Shown in pieces: positions 1 to 9,500 of a stretch of 64,000 bases of DNA. A program made the translations under genes and the position numbers. This DNA is from CAZTHK01 sp964613215 (GTDB taxonomy: Bacteria; Krumholzibacteriota; Krumholzibacteriia; Krumholzibacteriales; CAZTHK01). The DNA lies in contig CAZTHK010000008.1 of assembly GCA_964613215.1 (NCBI GenBank), positions 62,001 through 126,000 on the forward strand. The letters run 5' to 3'. The notes under the pieces are model-generated. The model had not been told where the DNA came from. It worked only from the letters and a program-made list of their open reading frames with translations, and made no database searches. The stretch's first letter is position 1. The number at the start of each line of letters is the position of its first letter.

Positions 1-2316
1 GGTGTTTACGCCGAGATAAAGCACGAAGTGGATAACTTCGATATTTCTCAAACAACGGTGAAGAGGTATGAGGATTTCGACCTGATCTACCGCACCCTCT
101 GCGGTATACTTTACAATTTTGTTCCTAAATCCGGCCATCCGGGCGGAAGTATCTCTTCGGGAAGGATTGTGGAGGGAATAATCTTTTCCCTGATGGACTA
201 TGACATCGGCGATCCGGAACGCCCGGATGCCGATCTGCTATCCTACGCTGCGGGTCACAAGGCCATGGGGCTTTATGCCATGTGGGCGCTCCGGAACGAG
301 TGCACCCTTCAGTCTCATCCGGAGCTGCTCCCGGAGGATAAGCTGCAGCTCAGGCTGGAAGACCTGCTCGGCTTCAGAAGAAACCCCACTCAGGAGACAC
401 CTCTGTTCGATAAATTCAAGGCCAAACCCCTGGACGGTCATCCCACCCCCCAGACCCCCTTCGTAAAACTCTCCACCGGCGCATCGGGAGTGGGAATACC
501 CTCCAGCTTCGGGCTGGGTTTCGGAGCCATGGATACATACGGAAAGGATGCCCCTGCTGTTCACGTCCTGGAGGGTGAGGGTGGTATGACCCCCGGCCGG
601 GTCTCCGAGGCTATGGCCACCACCGCCACTGCGCAGTTGTGGAACCTCAAACTCCATGTGGACTGGAACCAGGCTTCCATCGATTCCAACCGGGTCTGCC
701 GTGACGGAAAGGAAGCGGGAGAGTACGTCCAGTGGAATCCCGCCGAGTTCTGTTACCTCCACGACTGGAATGTAATATTCGTGGAGGATGGCAAGGACAT
801 CAGACAGGTTCTGGCTGCTCAGCAGGCTGCCGGAGAGAAGATCAACGACCAGCCCACTGCGGTGGTATACCGCACCATCAAGGGCTGGAAGTACGGAATC
901 GAGGGCAGAAAGTCCCACGGGGCCGGTCATGACTTCTGCTCGGATGAATACTATCAGACGCTTAAGCCTGTGGAAGAGCGGTTCGGGGTGGAATTCCCCA
1001 GATTCGGGGGGGAGATGAAACAGCTGGACATCGAGAAGAACTTCTACGACACCCTGATGGTGATCCGGGATATTCTCAAGGAGGATAAGGAACTCAGCAG
1101 CTTCTTCGGAAAAGCGCTGTCGGAGGCGAAGCAGAGGCTGGAAAAGCGGGGAAGGAAGAAGAGGGACAATGTCGCCAATCTGGACCTTCTCTACACAGAT
1201 GAGATAAAAGCGGAAGAGATACCGGAACAATGCACCTGCCAGACTGGTGATTCCCAGACACTTAGAGCGGCGCTGGGAACCGCCCTGGGCTATCTGAACG
1301 AGAAGACAAAGGGAGCTTTCCTGGGAGCTTCGGCAGACCTGCTCGGTTCTACCAGCATAAACAAGCTGGCGGACGGTTTTCCCGAAGGCTTCTACAATGC
1401 GGTATCCAATCCCGACTCCCGCCTGATAGCGGTGGGAGGTATCTGCGAGGACAACATGGGCGGATTCATGTCGGGGGTATCTTCCTATGGAACCAACATC
1501 GGAGCGGGTTCATCCTATGGAGCTTTCATAGCATCGCTGGAACACATCGCTGCCAGACTGCATGGAATCGGTCAGCAGGCCAGGAAGATCTATCTGGGTA
1601 AACCCTATAATACTTTTATTATCGTTTGCGGTCATGCCGGCCTCAAGACCGGCGAGGATGGCCCCACTCATGCCGATCCCCAGGCCCTTCAGCTGCTCCA
1701 GGAGAATTTCCCCTCCGGAGTGATGATCACCCTGACCCCCTGGGATCCCCGGGAGATCTATCCCATGCTGGTGGCCGCGCTGAAGAAGAGACCGGCTGTG
1801 CTGGCCCCCTTCGTCACCCGTCCATCAGAGAAGATAGTGGACCGGGAGAAGATGAACATTCCTCCGGCAAGTGAGGCGATCAAAGGGGTATACCCCCTCC
1901 GCAAGGGGGATGAATCCAGTAAGCCCTACCACGGCACCCTGGTACTGCAGGGAAGCGGGATAACCAATACCTTCGTCACCCAAGTGCTCCCCCGCATCCA
2001 CGAGGAGGGGCTGAACATGAATATCTTCTACGTATCCAGCGCAGAGCTGTTCTCCATGCTCCCCGAGGAGGAGCAGAAGGAGATCTTTCCCGATGAACTT
2101 ACCCGGGAAGCCATGGGGATGACCGGCCTTACCCTTCCCACCATGTATCGATGGGTAACCTCCCGGGAGGGAAGAGCCCGCACCGTACATGCATTCAGAT
2201 ACGGTCACTATCTGGGCAGCGGAAAGGCCCACAAGGTATTCGAAGAGGCAGGGCTGCACGGTGAAGGACAGTGGAAGGCGGTAAAGGAATACGCCCAGTG
2301 GATGGAAAATAAATAA
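1..2316 (+). CDS. Transketolase, AceE-like family (5' end outside window)
   Basis: Thiamine-diphosphate enzyme transferring two-carbon units between sugar phosphates in the pentose phosphate pathway. The frame is open back to base 1, so the true start is probably upstream; a GTG at 28 is the first candidate inside the window. Seen: SGHPGGS near residue 45, AGHKAMGLYAMW, a ThDP-binding stretch beginning GEGG near residue 191 and ending in WNQAS (a variant of the usual GDG...NN), and DGPTHADPQALQLL in the pyrimidine-binding domain, matching the transketolase DGPTH motif. The C-terminal third domain is complete. Length (about 770 residues seen) fits the long transketolase subfamily that resembles the pyruvate dehydrogenase E1 subunit AceE. 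A two-way terminator separates it from the convergent Tricorn gene. An acetyl-transferring E1 is less likely given the DGPTH motif. Confident on family, less on exact substrate. Confidence 0.88.
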   Translation, partial: GVYAEIKHEVDNFDISQTTVKRYEDFDLIYRTLCGILYNFVPKSGHPGGSISSGRIVEGIIFSLMDYDIGDPERPDADLLSYAAGHKAMGLYAMWALRNECTLQSHPELLPEDKLQLRLEDLLGFRRNPTQETPLFDKFKAKPLDGHPTPQTPFVKLSTGASGVGIPSSFGLGFGAMDTYGKDAPAVHVLEGEGGMTPGRVSEAMATTATAQLWNLKLHVDWNQASIDSNRVCRDGKEAGEYVQWNPAEFCYLHDWNVIFVEDGKDIRQVLAAQQAAGEKINDQPTAVVYRTIKGWKYGIEGRKSHGAGHDFCSDEYYQTLKPVEERFGVEFPRFGGEMKQLDIEKNFYDTLMVIRDILKEDKELSSFFGKALSEAKQRLEKRGRKKRDNVANLDLLYTDEIKAEEIPEQCTCQTGDSQTLRAALGTALGYLNEKTKGAFLGASADLLGSTSINKLADGFPEGFYNAVSNPDSRLIAVGGICEDNMGGFMSGVSSYGTNIGAGSSYGAFIASLEHIAARLHGIGQQARKIYLGKPYNTFIIVCGHAGLKTGEDGPTHADPQALQLLQENFPSGVMITLTPWDPREIYPMLVAALKKRPAVLAPFVTRPSEKIVDREKMNIPPASEAIKGVYPLRKGDESSKPYHGTLVLQGSGITNTFVTQVLPRIHEEGLNMNIFYVSSAELFSMLPEEEQKEIFPDELTREAMGMTGLTLPTMYRWVTSREGRARTVHAFRYGHYLGSGKAHKVFEEAGLHGEGQWKAVKEYAQWMENK

Positions 2317-2448
2317 TCTGCCGGAATCCCGCGGGTTAACCGGCGGCACCGGTTGCAGCCACGGCGGATTTGGTCGATTACCACCCGGATGAATTCCATT
2401 CACCCGGCGGCAGGCAGATGGAACTCTTCCCCCGGGGTTATAAATAAG

Positions 2449-2482
2449 AAAGGCCGGAGTGCCCGAAACACTCCGGCCTTTT
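2449..2482. terminator. Bidirectional rho-independent terminator
   Basis: A perfect 13-bp stem (2449-2461 with 2469-2481) and 7-nt loop lies between two convergent genes. A-rich sequence on the left and T-rich on the right give a U-tract in both directions, so it can end both the transketolase and the Tricorn transcripts. Confidence 0.85.
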
Positions 2483-2502
2483 GGTTCTGCTCTAACAGCC
2501 CC

Positions 2503-5500
2503 CTATCTCTCCGGAGTCTCCAGCTCATACTCGAAATCACGGGGCTCGCCCATCTTCTCCATCAACACCTCCACCCCCTTCTCCAGCTGGATATCTCTTC
2601 CCTTCTTCTCCATCCCGGGAGGGCTCTCCACATAGATATCGGGCTGAGCGCCCTTGCCCTCCAGCATCTCACCGGTGCTCTTCTCCCATATCCCTATGAA
2701 GGTCTTACGGATGTAGCCTCCGTCAATGAGAGGATGACCGGTAACTGCAATAACGAATCCCAGAGTGGGTACACCTACCAGGGTTCCCAGTCCCCTCTCC
2801 TTCACCGCACTGGGGAAAACCTCGGCATCGGAGAAGGAGTATTCGTTTATCAGCACCACCACTTCACCGTCGAACACGTCATGAGGTCTGGTTATTGGCG
2901 ATTCTCCCCTGGAGCGCTGGATCTGGTAGGGCTTCCGTTCCAGATAATCGATTATCCGGGTATCGATGTTACCGCCTCCGTTGTAGCGTACATCGATGAT
3001 GATCCCGTCCTTGTAACGGAACCGGTCGAACTTATCCTTGAACTCTATCCACCCGGAACCGGTCATGTTCTTCAGGTGCATGTAGCCTATCCTGCCGTTG
3101 CTGGCTTCCTCGACAAATTCTGAATTGCTGTTGACCCAGTCCATGTACTGAAGGGTTACATCGTACCGCATGGGTTCTATGCTGGTTTCGATAGCTCCCC
3201 GCATGGTGGGTTTGTCATTGGTAGTGATAGTAATCCGGTTGTCTGTCTTTCCCTGTAGATACTTGTAGAGGTTCTCTCCCGGTTCCAGCTCCCTGCCGTC
3301 TATGGCAAGAAGGTAGTCGCCCTCTTCCACCTTCACATAGCTGGCATCCAGGGGCGAGCGGTATCTGGAAACAGACAGGTTGTCCGATTCGTATATCCTG
3401 GCGATGCGGGGATATCCGCTATCCTCATCCAGCACCATCTTTGCTCCCAGGAATCCCATGTGAACCCTGGGCGCTTCTTCCTGCTCTTCTCCCCTGCTGA
3501 CACCCTGATGTGAAGCGTTGAGCTCTCCCACCATCTCGGTCATGAGTATATTCAACTCCCTGCGGGTTCTCACATAGGGAAGCAGGCTGCCGTAGTAGTC
3601 CCTGATACCATCCCAGTCAACACCGTGCAGGTTGGGATCGTAGAAATGGTACTTGACCACCCTCCATCCCTCATTGAATATCTGACGCCACTCAGCCCGG
3701 CGGTCCAGCTTCATCTCGATCCGGTCTTTTACTGCGATGACACCCTTTCCGTTGTCATCATCGTCAGAAGACTTTTTGGATGCTTTGCTGCCTGCCTTGA
3801 TTATGTGAAACTTGCCGTCGTAGTACGCCAGCTTCTCCTTATCGGGAGTTATCATGTAAGCAGAAATTGCGGAAGCAATCTTCTTGCTGTCAACCTTCTT
3901 CACATCGAACATCCAGAGATCGTAGGATGCCCGGAAGAAGAACATCTTGCTGCTCTCAATCTGATAGTAGTAGTACCGGTCGGTAGCCTGTACGTTACGC
4001 ATGCCCCTTCCGCCGGTCTTGGGAATACGCCTCATCCGTTCGGCTATTTCGGTGAAGTCAATCTTTACTTCGACCTCTTCCTTATCCTTCTTCTTCTTTT
4101 TCTTCTTATCCTTTTCATCCTCTTCATCCTCTTCCTCCTCGTCAACACCAACCGCCTCATCCGGTTTGTGCTTGAAGGGTTCCTCTTCCTCCGGCAACAG
4201 GCTTATCCTGGCCAGGGTCTTGATCCCCCGGTACTTCTCCGTTATCAGCAGCAGGTACTTGCCGTCGGGAGTGAAGTAAGGCTCGGTGTCATCGGCAAGG
4301 TTGTCAGTAACCCGGTGATGTTCATCCTCCCTGGTATCATAGATGAAGATATCCCTGCTTCTGTTTCTCCTGGCGAAATCATAGGCAATCCAGCGGCTGT
4401 CCGGGGACCAGTGACAGGATGTAATATCACGGTGTTCATTCTTGCAGATCAGCTTGGACCGTTTGTCATCCACATCCATCATGTAGAGCTGGTTGGCCTC
4501 GTTGACAAACAGCAGCTTTTCACCGTCCGGGGACCACAGCGGTTTCTCCTTGAAGTGACCCGAAGAGGTAAGCTTCTGAGTTTCCTCCTTTCCCATGTGG
4601 TCGGCCAGATAAACTTCATCATCTCCGGTCCGGTCTGATATGAATGCTATCCAGTCTCCGTCTGGTGACCAGGCCGGCCATTTGTCTCTGGAACCGGATG
4701 ACTGGGTGAGATTTCTTACATCCCCATGCTCGACCGGAGCGGTAAGTATCTCTCCCCTGGCCTGGTAAACCAGCCTTTTCCCTCTGGGAGAAACATCGAA
4801 GCTTCTGAGATACTTCGCCGGATCGACATAACTTATGGCGTTAACCCGGTCGTTCAGAGGTGCCCGGACTACCACTTCCTCGGTTTCTCCGGTACCTATC
4901 TGATGCACATAGAGCCGGTGGTCTCTCTCGAAAACAATTTCTTTTCTCTCGCCACTCAGGGACGGCCAGACAATGCCATGGTCCTCGAAGTCGGTCAACT
5001 GTTCAATATTTTCTGTATTGAGATCGAGAACATAGAGGTTTCTGACCTCTCCGTTTCTGTCGGAAACAAAATAGATCTTTCCCTCCACCCACATGGGCCA
5101 GGAATCGTTTCCCTCGTAATCGGTCAGTTTCTCGAAAGTTTCATCCTCGAAGCTGTAGATCCAGATATCATGGTTCATGCTTCCCTTGTACCTCTTCCAC
5201 CACCAGAATCTTTCCAGATGGCGGTTGTAGGCAAGCTTCTTTCCATCCGGCGAGTAGGAAGCGAAACTGGCCTTCCCTACTCCCAGTGCCACCGGCAATC
5301 CGCCATCCACCGGAACCTTGAAGAATTTCCGGAAGAATCCCACGAAGGACTCCCGGGTGGATGAAAAGATCACATACTTGCTGTCATTGGTCCAGCAGAT
5401 GGGTATGGAGCTGTTGGTGTGATAGGTCAACTGCCTGGGAGGCCCCCCGTGAGCGGGCATCACAAAAAGTCCGCCCCTCCTCTCGTTGTAATCGCCCCGG

Positions 5501-5763
5501 AAGGCAATCCACCTGCCATCGGGTGAGAACTTGGGAAAATCCTCCGTTCCCATATGTGAAGTCATTCTGATGGCTGTTCCACCCTCACGGTTGACCATCC
5601 AGAGATCTCCCTGGTAACTGAATACTACTCTGTCACCATGAATGTCGGGACGCCGCATTAATCTCAGCGGTTCGTCACCGGTCAGCTCAGAGGATGGGTT
5701 TGCGGCTGAACACACTGAAAAAGTCATAACAAACGCCAGTGTAAGCGCAAGCTTCTTTATCAT
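2503..5763 (-). CDS. Tricorn protease homologue (beta-propeller, PDZ, S41-type core)
   Basis: Large serine protease that in archaea trims peptides released by the proteasome; here it carries a signal peptide (MIKKLALTLAFVMTFSVCSA), so it is probably periplasmic. ATG at 5763 is chosen over an upstream ATG (5808) because AAAGGA sits about 8 nt before it and the signal peptide starts there. Order seen: TolB/WD40-like propeller repeats (SPDG...I.F) over roughly residues 30-520, a Lys/Glu-rich low-complexity insert near residue 560, a PDZ-like segment near 790-870, and a C-terminal core. Catalytic residues fit Tricorn: Ser751-His752 (NASHQG) and nucleophile Ser978 followed by Asp979 (SFSDAE), close in number to Ser745/His746 and Ser965/Asp966 of the archaeal enzyme. 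About 1086 residues, normal for the family. No neighbouring operon partner. Confidence 0.9.
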   Translation of the reverse strand: MIKKLALTLAFVMTFSVCSAANPSSELTGDEPLRLMRRPDIHGDRVVFSYQGDLWMVNREGGTAIRMTSHMGTEDFPKFSPDGRWIAFRGDYNERRGGLFVMPAHGGPPRQLTYHTNSSIPICWTNDSKYVIFSSTRESFVGFFRKFFKVPVDGGLPVALGVGKASFASYSPDGKKLAYNRHLERFWWWKRYKGSMNHDIWIYSFEDETFEKLTDYEGNDSWPMWVEGKIYFVSDRNGEVRNLYVLDLNTENIEQLTDFEDHGIVWPSLSGERKEIVFERDHRLYVHQIGTGETEEVVVRAPLNDRVNAISYVDPAKYLRSFDVSPRGKRLVYQARGEILTAPVEHGDVRNLTQSSGSRDKWPAWSPDGDWIAFISDRTGDDEVYLADHMGKEETQKLTSSGHFKEKPLWSPDGEKLLFVNEANQLYMMDVDDKRSKLICKNEHRDITSCHWSPDSRWIAYDFARRNRSRDIFIYDTREDEHHRVTDNLADDTEPYFTPDGKYLLLITEKYRGIKTLARISLLPEEEEPFKHKPDEAVGVDEEEEDEEDEKDKKKKKKKDKEEVEVKIDFTEIAERMRRIPKTGGRGMRNVQATDRYYYYQIESSKMFFFRASYDLWMFDVKKVDSKKIASAISAYMITPDKEKLAYYDGKFHIIKAGSKASKKSSDDDDNGKGVIAVKDRIEMKLDRRAEWRQIFNEGWRVVKYHFYDPNLHGVDWDGIRDYYGSLLPYVRTRRELNILMTEMVGELNASHQGVSRGEEQEEAPRVHMGFLGAKMVLDEDSGYPRIARIYESDNLSVSRYRSPLDASYVKVEEGDYLLAIDGRELEPGENLYKYLQGKTDNRITITTNDKPTMRGAIETSIEPMRYDVTLQYMDWVNSNSEFVEEASNGRIGYMHLKNMTGSGWIEFKDKFDRFRYKDGIIIDVRYNGGGNIDTRIIDYLERKPYQIQRSRGESPITRPHDVFDGEVVVLINEYSFSDAEVFPSAVKERGLGTLVGVPTLGFVIAVTGHPLIDGGYIRKTFIGIWEKSTGEMLEGKGAQPDIYVESPPGMEKKGRDIQLEKGVEVLMEKMGEPRDFEYELETPER

Positions 5764-6093
5764 AACTGATCCTTTCCCGTTCCTTGAAAGTAACACCTCA
5801 ACTAACACTGCTTGAATCTATCTGAACATTTCCCCGTGGAAATGATATTACCCTGATCATATACAGCACTTTCTCGATATCAACTCAAAATTCATACTCA
5901 AACTCCCTTACCTGTTAATTTCACACCGGTTGATCATATTGTGGATGATATTTTCCAGGACAAAAAACCTGTCTGCCATCAGGGTGGGGCAACGTAATCT
6001 GTTCCTGTAATCTCAGCCATTCCCCAGAAATCCTTTAGCGGGGGCGGCCCGGGAAGGGCCGCCCCCCGTGGTCAGGAAGTTAACATCCGTCGG
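5764..6093. other. Intergenic region with a GC-rich hairpin
   Basis: AT-rich upstream region of the Tricorn gene and downstream region of the Ycf48-like gene. A strong GC hairpin at 6039-6067 (arms of about 11-12 bp around GGGAA) lies about 27 nt past the stop of the latter and probably ends its transcript, although the following T-tract is poor. No gene seen. Confidence 0.5.
6039..6067 (-). terminator. Probable terminator of the TonB/lipoprotein operon
   Basis: GC-rich inverted repeat with arms reading roughly CGGGGGCGGCCC and its complement, with one bulge. It lies just downstream of the last gene in the 6-17 kb minus-strand operon. The U-tract is weak, so the terminator call is moderate. 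Confidence 0.55.
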
Positions 6094-7899
6094 TTAGCGC
6101 AACAGAATCATCTTCCTGGTGGTTACCTTCGATCCTGCCTCCAGGCGGTAGAAGTAAACACCCGAAGCAAGACCTTCGGCCTTGAATCTTACCGTATGCT
6201 CACCAGCTGTCATATCCTCATCCAGAACCCTTCCTACCAGCTTTCCACTTACATCATACACGTTCAGTGAAACGTGAGTGTCTCCCGGCAGGGAGAACTT
6301 GATGGTAGTGGAAGGGTTGAACGGGTTGGGATAGTTCTGGTTGAGAACGAATGGCAGGTTCCTGGGTGTCTCTGCATCAGTGACATCATCACTTCTGCTT
6401 CTGACAATCCCGTCGTCGGCACCGATGTAAAGCTTACCGGTGGTACCGACAAGGTAAACCGCATTGACATCAGCGCCGCCCATGTAGGAATCGCTGATAT
6501 CGGTCCAGCTGGCTCCACCGTCATCGGTGTAGAATACCANNNNNNNNNNNNNNNNNNNNNNNNNNNNNNNNNNNNNNNNNNNNNNNNNNNNNNNNNNNNN
6601 NNNNNNNNNNNNNNNNNNNNNNNNNNNNNNNNNNNNNNNCGGCGCGATTACGATGTCTTCTATATCCGGTGCGAAGAACTCGGGAGCAATCACTTCCATG
6701 CTGTATGAATTATCCTCTCTCACGATAGATCCGTTGTCACCTACCACAACACACTCCTGGCCATACTCGGTAAATGCCAGGAAGCCGCCGAATCCGGGTC
6801 CGGGAGCCTGGTAGAATGACCAGTTGTATCCCTTGTCATCCGAATAGGCGATACTACCCTCATCACCAGCTGCGAAGATGGTGTTACCCAGAGGTATTGC
6901 GGCCGCTGCCCTGAAATCCTCTCCGTAGAAAGCATCGGAAGGAGCCCAGCTGTCGCCACCGTCTGTGCTGTGCAGGGTGATAGCGGAAGAACCGCTGCCT
7001 CCCCCCACGATCACTATCTCACCGCCAACTATGGCTATGTCTTTACCGTAGGTATAGGTACCATAGCCGTAAGTGGGATCAGGATTGCTCCAGGTCTGCC
7101 CGCCATCCTCGGTCTTGAGAATAATGGTGGGCTGGGGACCTATCAGGGAACCCCATCCTGTAGCAAATGCAGTGGTATCATCGTATACCTGAATGGCCTC
7201 TATATCCGTACGGGTGTACGGGTAGGGGCCCAGATTGACCGAAGCGGCGGTCCAGTTGACTCCGCCATCGGTGGTGTACATGATACCGTCACCGTCACCG
7301 GCGATATACCCCCTGGAGGAGTTCACAAACTGAACATCCATCAGGTCATCGGTGAAGGGTGCGGTGGCAGGAACCGACCAGGTAACACCGTTATCAGTGG
7401 TATACCACATATTGCCGTCGTCACCACAGATCCAGCCGTTACTGCCCTCGAACCAGACGCCGTTGAGGTCATCGTCGTACATGACCCCGCTGGAGTCGTG
7501 CTCGGTCCAGTTGGTCCCGTCGGTGGTGTAAATGATTGAACCATGATCACCCACAGCCCATCCTTCATTGGCATCCTTGAAAAATACAGCGTAGTGATCC
7601 TCCAGATTGGGAGTGGTCATGGGCGACCAGTTGTCACCACCATTGATGGTCTTGTAGATTACTCCATCAGAGGCAGTCATATAACCCACTGATGAGGTTG
7701 GAAATGTAATCGCATAGTAGGTTTCGTCAACAGCCATTTCATACTCGGTAGACCATTGACCAACATAACCAGTGGGAAATGCTATCGCATTATAGCCTTC
7801 ATCCTTGGTCATTTCATACTCGGTAGACCATTGACCGAAGGCTGCACTGGCAACCAGGAACAAAATTGCGATACAACAGCAAGCAACTTTAAATTTCAT
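6094..7899 (-). CDS. Secreted Ycf48/BNR-like repeat protein with FlgD-like C-terminal sorting domain (contains gap)
   Basis: Probably an exported, cell-surface beta-propeller; no enzymatic motif seen. ATG at 7899 is chosen over 7926 because AGGAGGTG lies 5 nt upstream and the signal peptide MKFKVACCCIAILFLVASAAFG starts there. The body is made of repeats with the pattern YTTDGG..W....., typical of Ycf48/photosystem-assembly-like and BNR propellers (about residues 30-500). The C-terminus (NYPNPFNPSTTIKFSLPG ... SGVYFYRLEAG ... RKMILLR) is the FlgD-like domain used as a type IX secretion signal in Bacteroidota and relatives. A 100-N assembly gap interrupts the middle; the frame matches on both sides only if the real gap length is 1 modulo 3, so residue counts are nominal. 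It may be the last gene of the TonB/DUF4876 operon, 78 nt after the barrel gene. Confidence 0.75.
   Translation of the reverse strand: MKFKVACCCIAILFLVASAAFGQWSTEYEMTKDEGYNAIAFPTGYVGQWSTEYEMAVDETYYAITFPTSSVGYMTASDGVIYKTINGGDNWSPMTTPNLEDHYAVFFKDANEGWAVGDHGSIIYTTDGTNWTEHDSSGVMYDDDLNGVWFEGSNGWICGDDGNMWYTTDNGVTWSVPATAPFTDDLMDVQFVNSSRGYIAGDGDGIMYTTDGGVNWTAASVNLGPYPYTRTDIEAIQVYDDTTAFATGWGSLIGPQPTIILKTEDGGQTWSNPDPTYGYGTYTYGKDIAIVGGEIVIVGGGSGSSAITLHSTDGGDSWAPSDAFYGEDFRAAAAIPLGNTIFAAGDEGSIAYSDDKGYNWSFYQAPGPGFGGFLAFTEYGQECVVVGDNGSIVREDNSYSMEVIAPEFFAPDIEDIVIAPXXXXXXXXXXXXXXXXXXXXXXXXXXXXXXXXXXVFYTDDGGASWTDISDSYMGGADVNAVYLVGTTGKLYIGADDGIVRSRSDDVTDAETPRNLPFVLNQNYPNPFNPSTTIKFSLPGDTHVSLNVYDVSGKLVGRVLDEDMTAGEHTVRFKAEGLASGVYFYRLEAGSKVTTRKMILLR
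6540..6639. other. Assembly gap (100 N)
   Basis: A run of exactly 100 N joins two contigs inside the Ycf48-like gene. The round number suggests a placeholder, not a measured length. Collapsed propeller repeats are a likely cause of the break. Confidence 0.98.
7736..7836 (-). repeat. 75-bp in-frame duplication at the N-terminus of the Ycf48-like protein
   Basis: A 26-bp sequence encoding WSTEYEM and flanks is identical at 7736-7761 and 7811-7836, offset by 75 bp (25 codons). The mature protein therefore begins with two copies of a GQWSTEYEM...AI.FPT unit. The copies differ outside the identical block, so it is a true tandem duplication and not a simple assembly echo. Confidence 0.8.
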
Positions 7900-7967
7900 A
7901 ATGCACCTCCTCTGCTGCTGCATCAACCCGCGAAATTACAGGGGAATTTATAGTTTGTCTGCCCTTT

Positions 7968-7978
7968 ATCACCTCCTT
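7968..7978 (-). promoter_or_regulatory. Extended Shine-Dalgarno motif far upstream of the Ycf48-like gene
   Basis: AAGGAGGTGAT, a near-complete complement of the 16S rRNA 3' end, lies immediately after the stop of the barrel gene and 68 nt before the ATG at 7899, which has its own Shine-Dalgarno site. The same motif occurs 69 nt before the protease gene at 39513. A standby ribosome site or leader translation is possible. Confidence 0.45.
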
Positions 7979-9444
7979 CAGTGTACCAGTCTGGTAAACC
8001 AGACAATACCACTCAGGCCTCTCCTCGAAGCGTAGAAATCCTCTTTGGTGTCCTTCCTGTACATAAGCTCCAGATCTATCTTCCACAGTCCATACTGATA
8101 ACCGAGCCCTCCGGTAAAGCGGTACCGGTCCATATTCCCCGGTGTCTTTAGCCACCGGTCGATGGGATAGTCGGTTACCTCCACCCCGCCCCTGACAGAA
8201 TAAATATCCATCACATTGTACTCTATACCCAACCTTCCGATATTCTGTATTATGTCCGCTGCCCGGAACCACTGTGCCCCGTAATCCCTGGCCTCGATAT
8301 CGTACCTGTTCATCTCATATTCAGCCGAGAGCAGGAGATTCAGCGGTGTTATGGCATAACTTATCCCCGCCCCCACAGACTGGAGGTTGACCGGATTATC
8401 ATAGAGCAGCACATTTTCATACTCCGGCCTCCTGGCCCAGCCGTCCTTCTTCAACAGCTCTCCCCGGAATCCCAGTACAAGGGGAATATTTCCGGGCTTA
8501 TACCTTCCCATCATCCTGAAGTCATAGGTCTGATCCTGCCAGTATCCCTTTTTAAGCCTCTGCCGGGACCCTGATCTGAGGGTGTTCTGTTCTATCCCGT
8601 ATTCCAGTATGGTGCCCATCCTGAACCGGTCTCCCATATAGAAGCCCTGCCACCTGAAATCCCCGCCCCACATTACCTCCCTGTAGGTCCAGCCCTGAAA
8701 TGAACGGACTTCATATATTCCATCCCCGGAATAGAAATGAACTATGTTATCGTATCCCTCATCCGTTCTGGCGAAATTCGTCCGGTTGGAACGCCGCCTG
8801 GGACTGGCAGTGATTCCCATGATCCATCGGTCGCCCATACGGTACGTCATACCCAGGGTAGCCTTTACATAGTTGTGAACTATATCCGGACGGGTGTACT
8901 CCTGCTTCAGCCCGGTGGAGATATCATAATCCAGGGAGGCACCCACGATCAGATCGGGGTTGAGACGAAGGGAGTAGTCCACCTCCATGGATGGTCCGTA
9001 GTACTCGAAATCGCCGGTGGTTACATCGGTCAGATAAAAGGGATCATTGTACTGCTCACGCTCCACCGAATGGTAAATCTCCCTCTCCACATAACGGTAG
9101 TATCTGACCTCCCCCCTGGCTACATGCCGGTCACCAAGCGCCTTCATTCCGGAAAACCCGCCGTACAGGTTGTTGGTCAGGTGGGGGTCATATTGCCGTT
9201 TAAGATCGCCCTGCTCCTCTTCCCATCCCACTTTGAACCTTATCCAGGGATACTCGAACTTGTCCAGCAGGTAAGCCGGATTCCCACCGAAGTCATACGG
9301 ATTTATTCCGGTGGAAACATCCTCCATAGCGATCCGGCAGTTTCCCATGGTGGAAACCCGGAGCTCCCCTGCGCCGGCGCCGCAGGATGCCACTATAATA
9401 ATCATCATAAGTATAACCACAGATCCCTTTAATCTAGCGATCAT
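7978..9444 (-). CDS. Outer-membrane beta-barrel protein, DUF6850-like
   Basis: Predicted outer-membrane barrel; role unknown. The chain after the signal sequence is full of alternating hydrophobic/polar strands ending in aromatics (for example GLKQEYTRP, WIMGITASPRR, YRFTGGLGYQYGLWKIDLELMYRK) and it ends in a strand, GIVWFTRLVH. The start is set at 9444 (the ATG pair 9447/9444) because GAGGAG lies 4-5 nt upstream; a 17-residue longer frame from 9498 has no signal-like N-terminus. The hydrophobic leader ends in VASC, so a lipoprotein site is formally possible, but a barrel more likely uses cleavage after CGAGAG. In Bacteroidota, from memory, DUF6850 barrels sit beside DUF4876 lipoproteins and TonB receptors, exactly as here. 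Family call rests on context and architecture, not on a search. Confidence 0.6.
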   Translation of the reverse strand: MIARLKGSVVILMMIIIVASCGAGAGELRVSTMGNCRIAMEDVSTGINPYDFGGNPAYLLDKFEYPWIRFKVGWEEEQGDLKRQYDPHLTNNLYGGFSGMKALGDRHVARGEVRYYRYVEREIYHSVEREQYNDPFYLTDVTTGDFEYYGPSMEVDYSLRLNPDLIVGASLDYDISTGLKQEYTRPDIVHNYVKATLGMTYRMGDRWIMGITASPRRRSNRTNFARTDEGYDNIVHFYSGDGIYEVRSFQGWTYREVMWGGDFRWQGFYMGDRFRMGTILEYGIEQNTLRSGSRQRLKKGYWQDQTYDFRMMGRYKPGNIPLVLGFRGELLKKDGWARRPEYENVLLYDNPVNLQSVGAGISYAITPLNLLLSAEYEMNRYDIEARDYGAQWFRAADIIQNIGRLGIEYNVMDIYSVRGGVEVTDYPIDRWLKTPGNMDRYRFTGGLGYQYGLWKIDLELMYRKDTKEDFYASRRGLSGIVWFTRLVH

Positions 9445-9500
9445 CATTCTCCTCTCTCTTCTCATGCATATACCACAATGATATCTCAATCTTTCCATAT

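Noticed and set aside
238..1230. Long opposite-strand frame inside the transketolase
   Set aside because: A shadow of the GC-rich coding strand; no ribosome site and the sense frame is certain.
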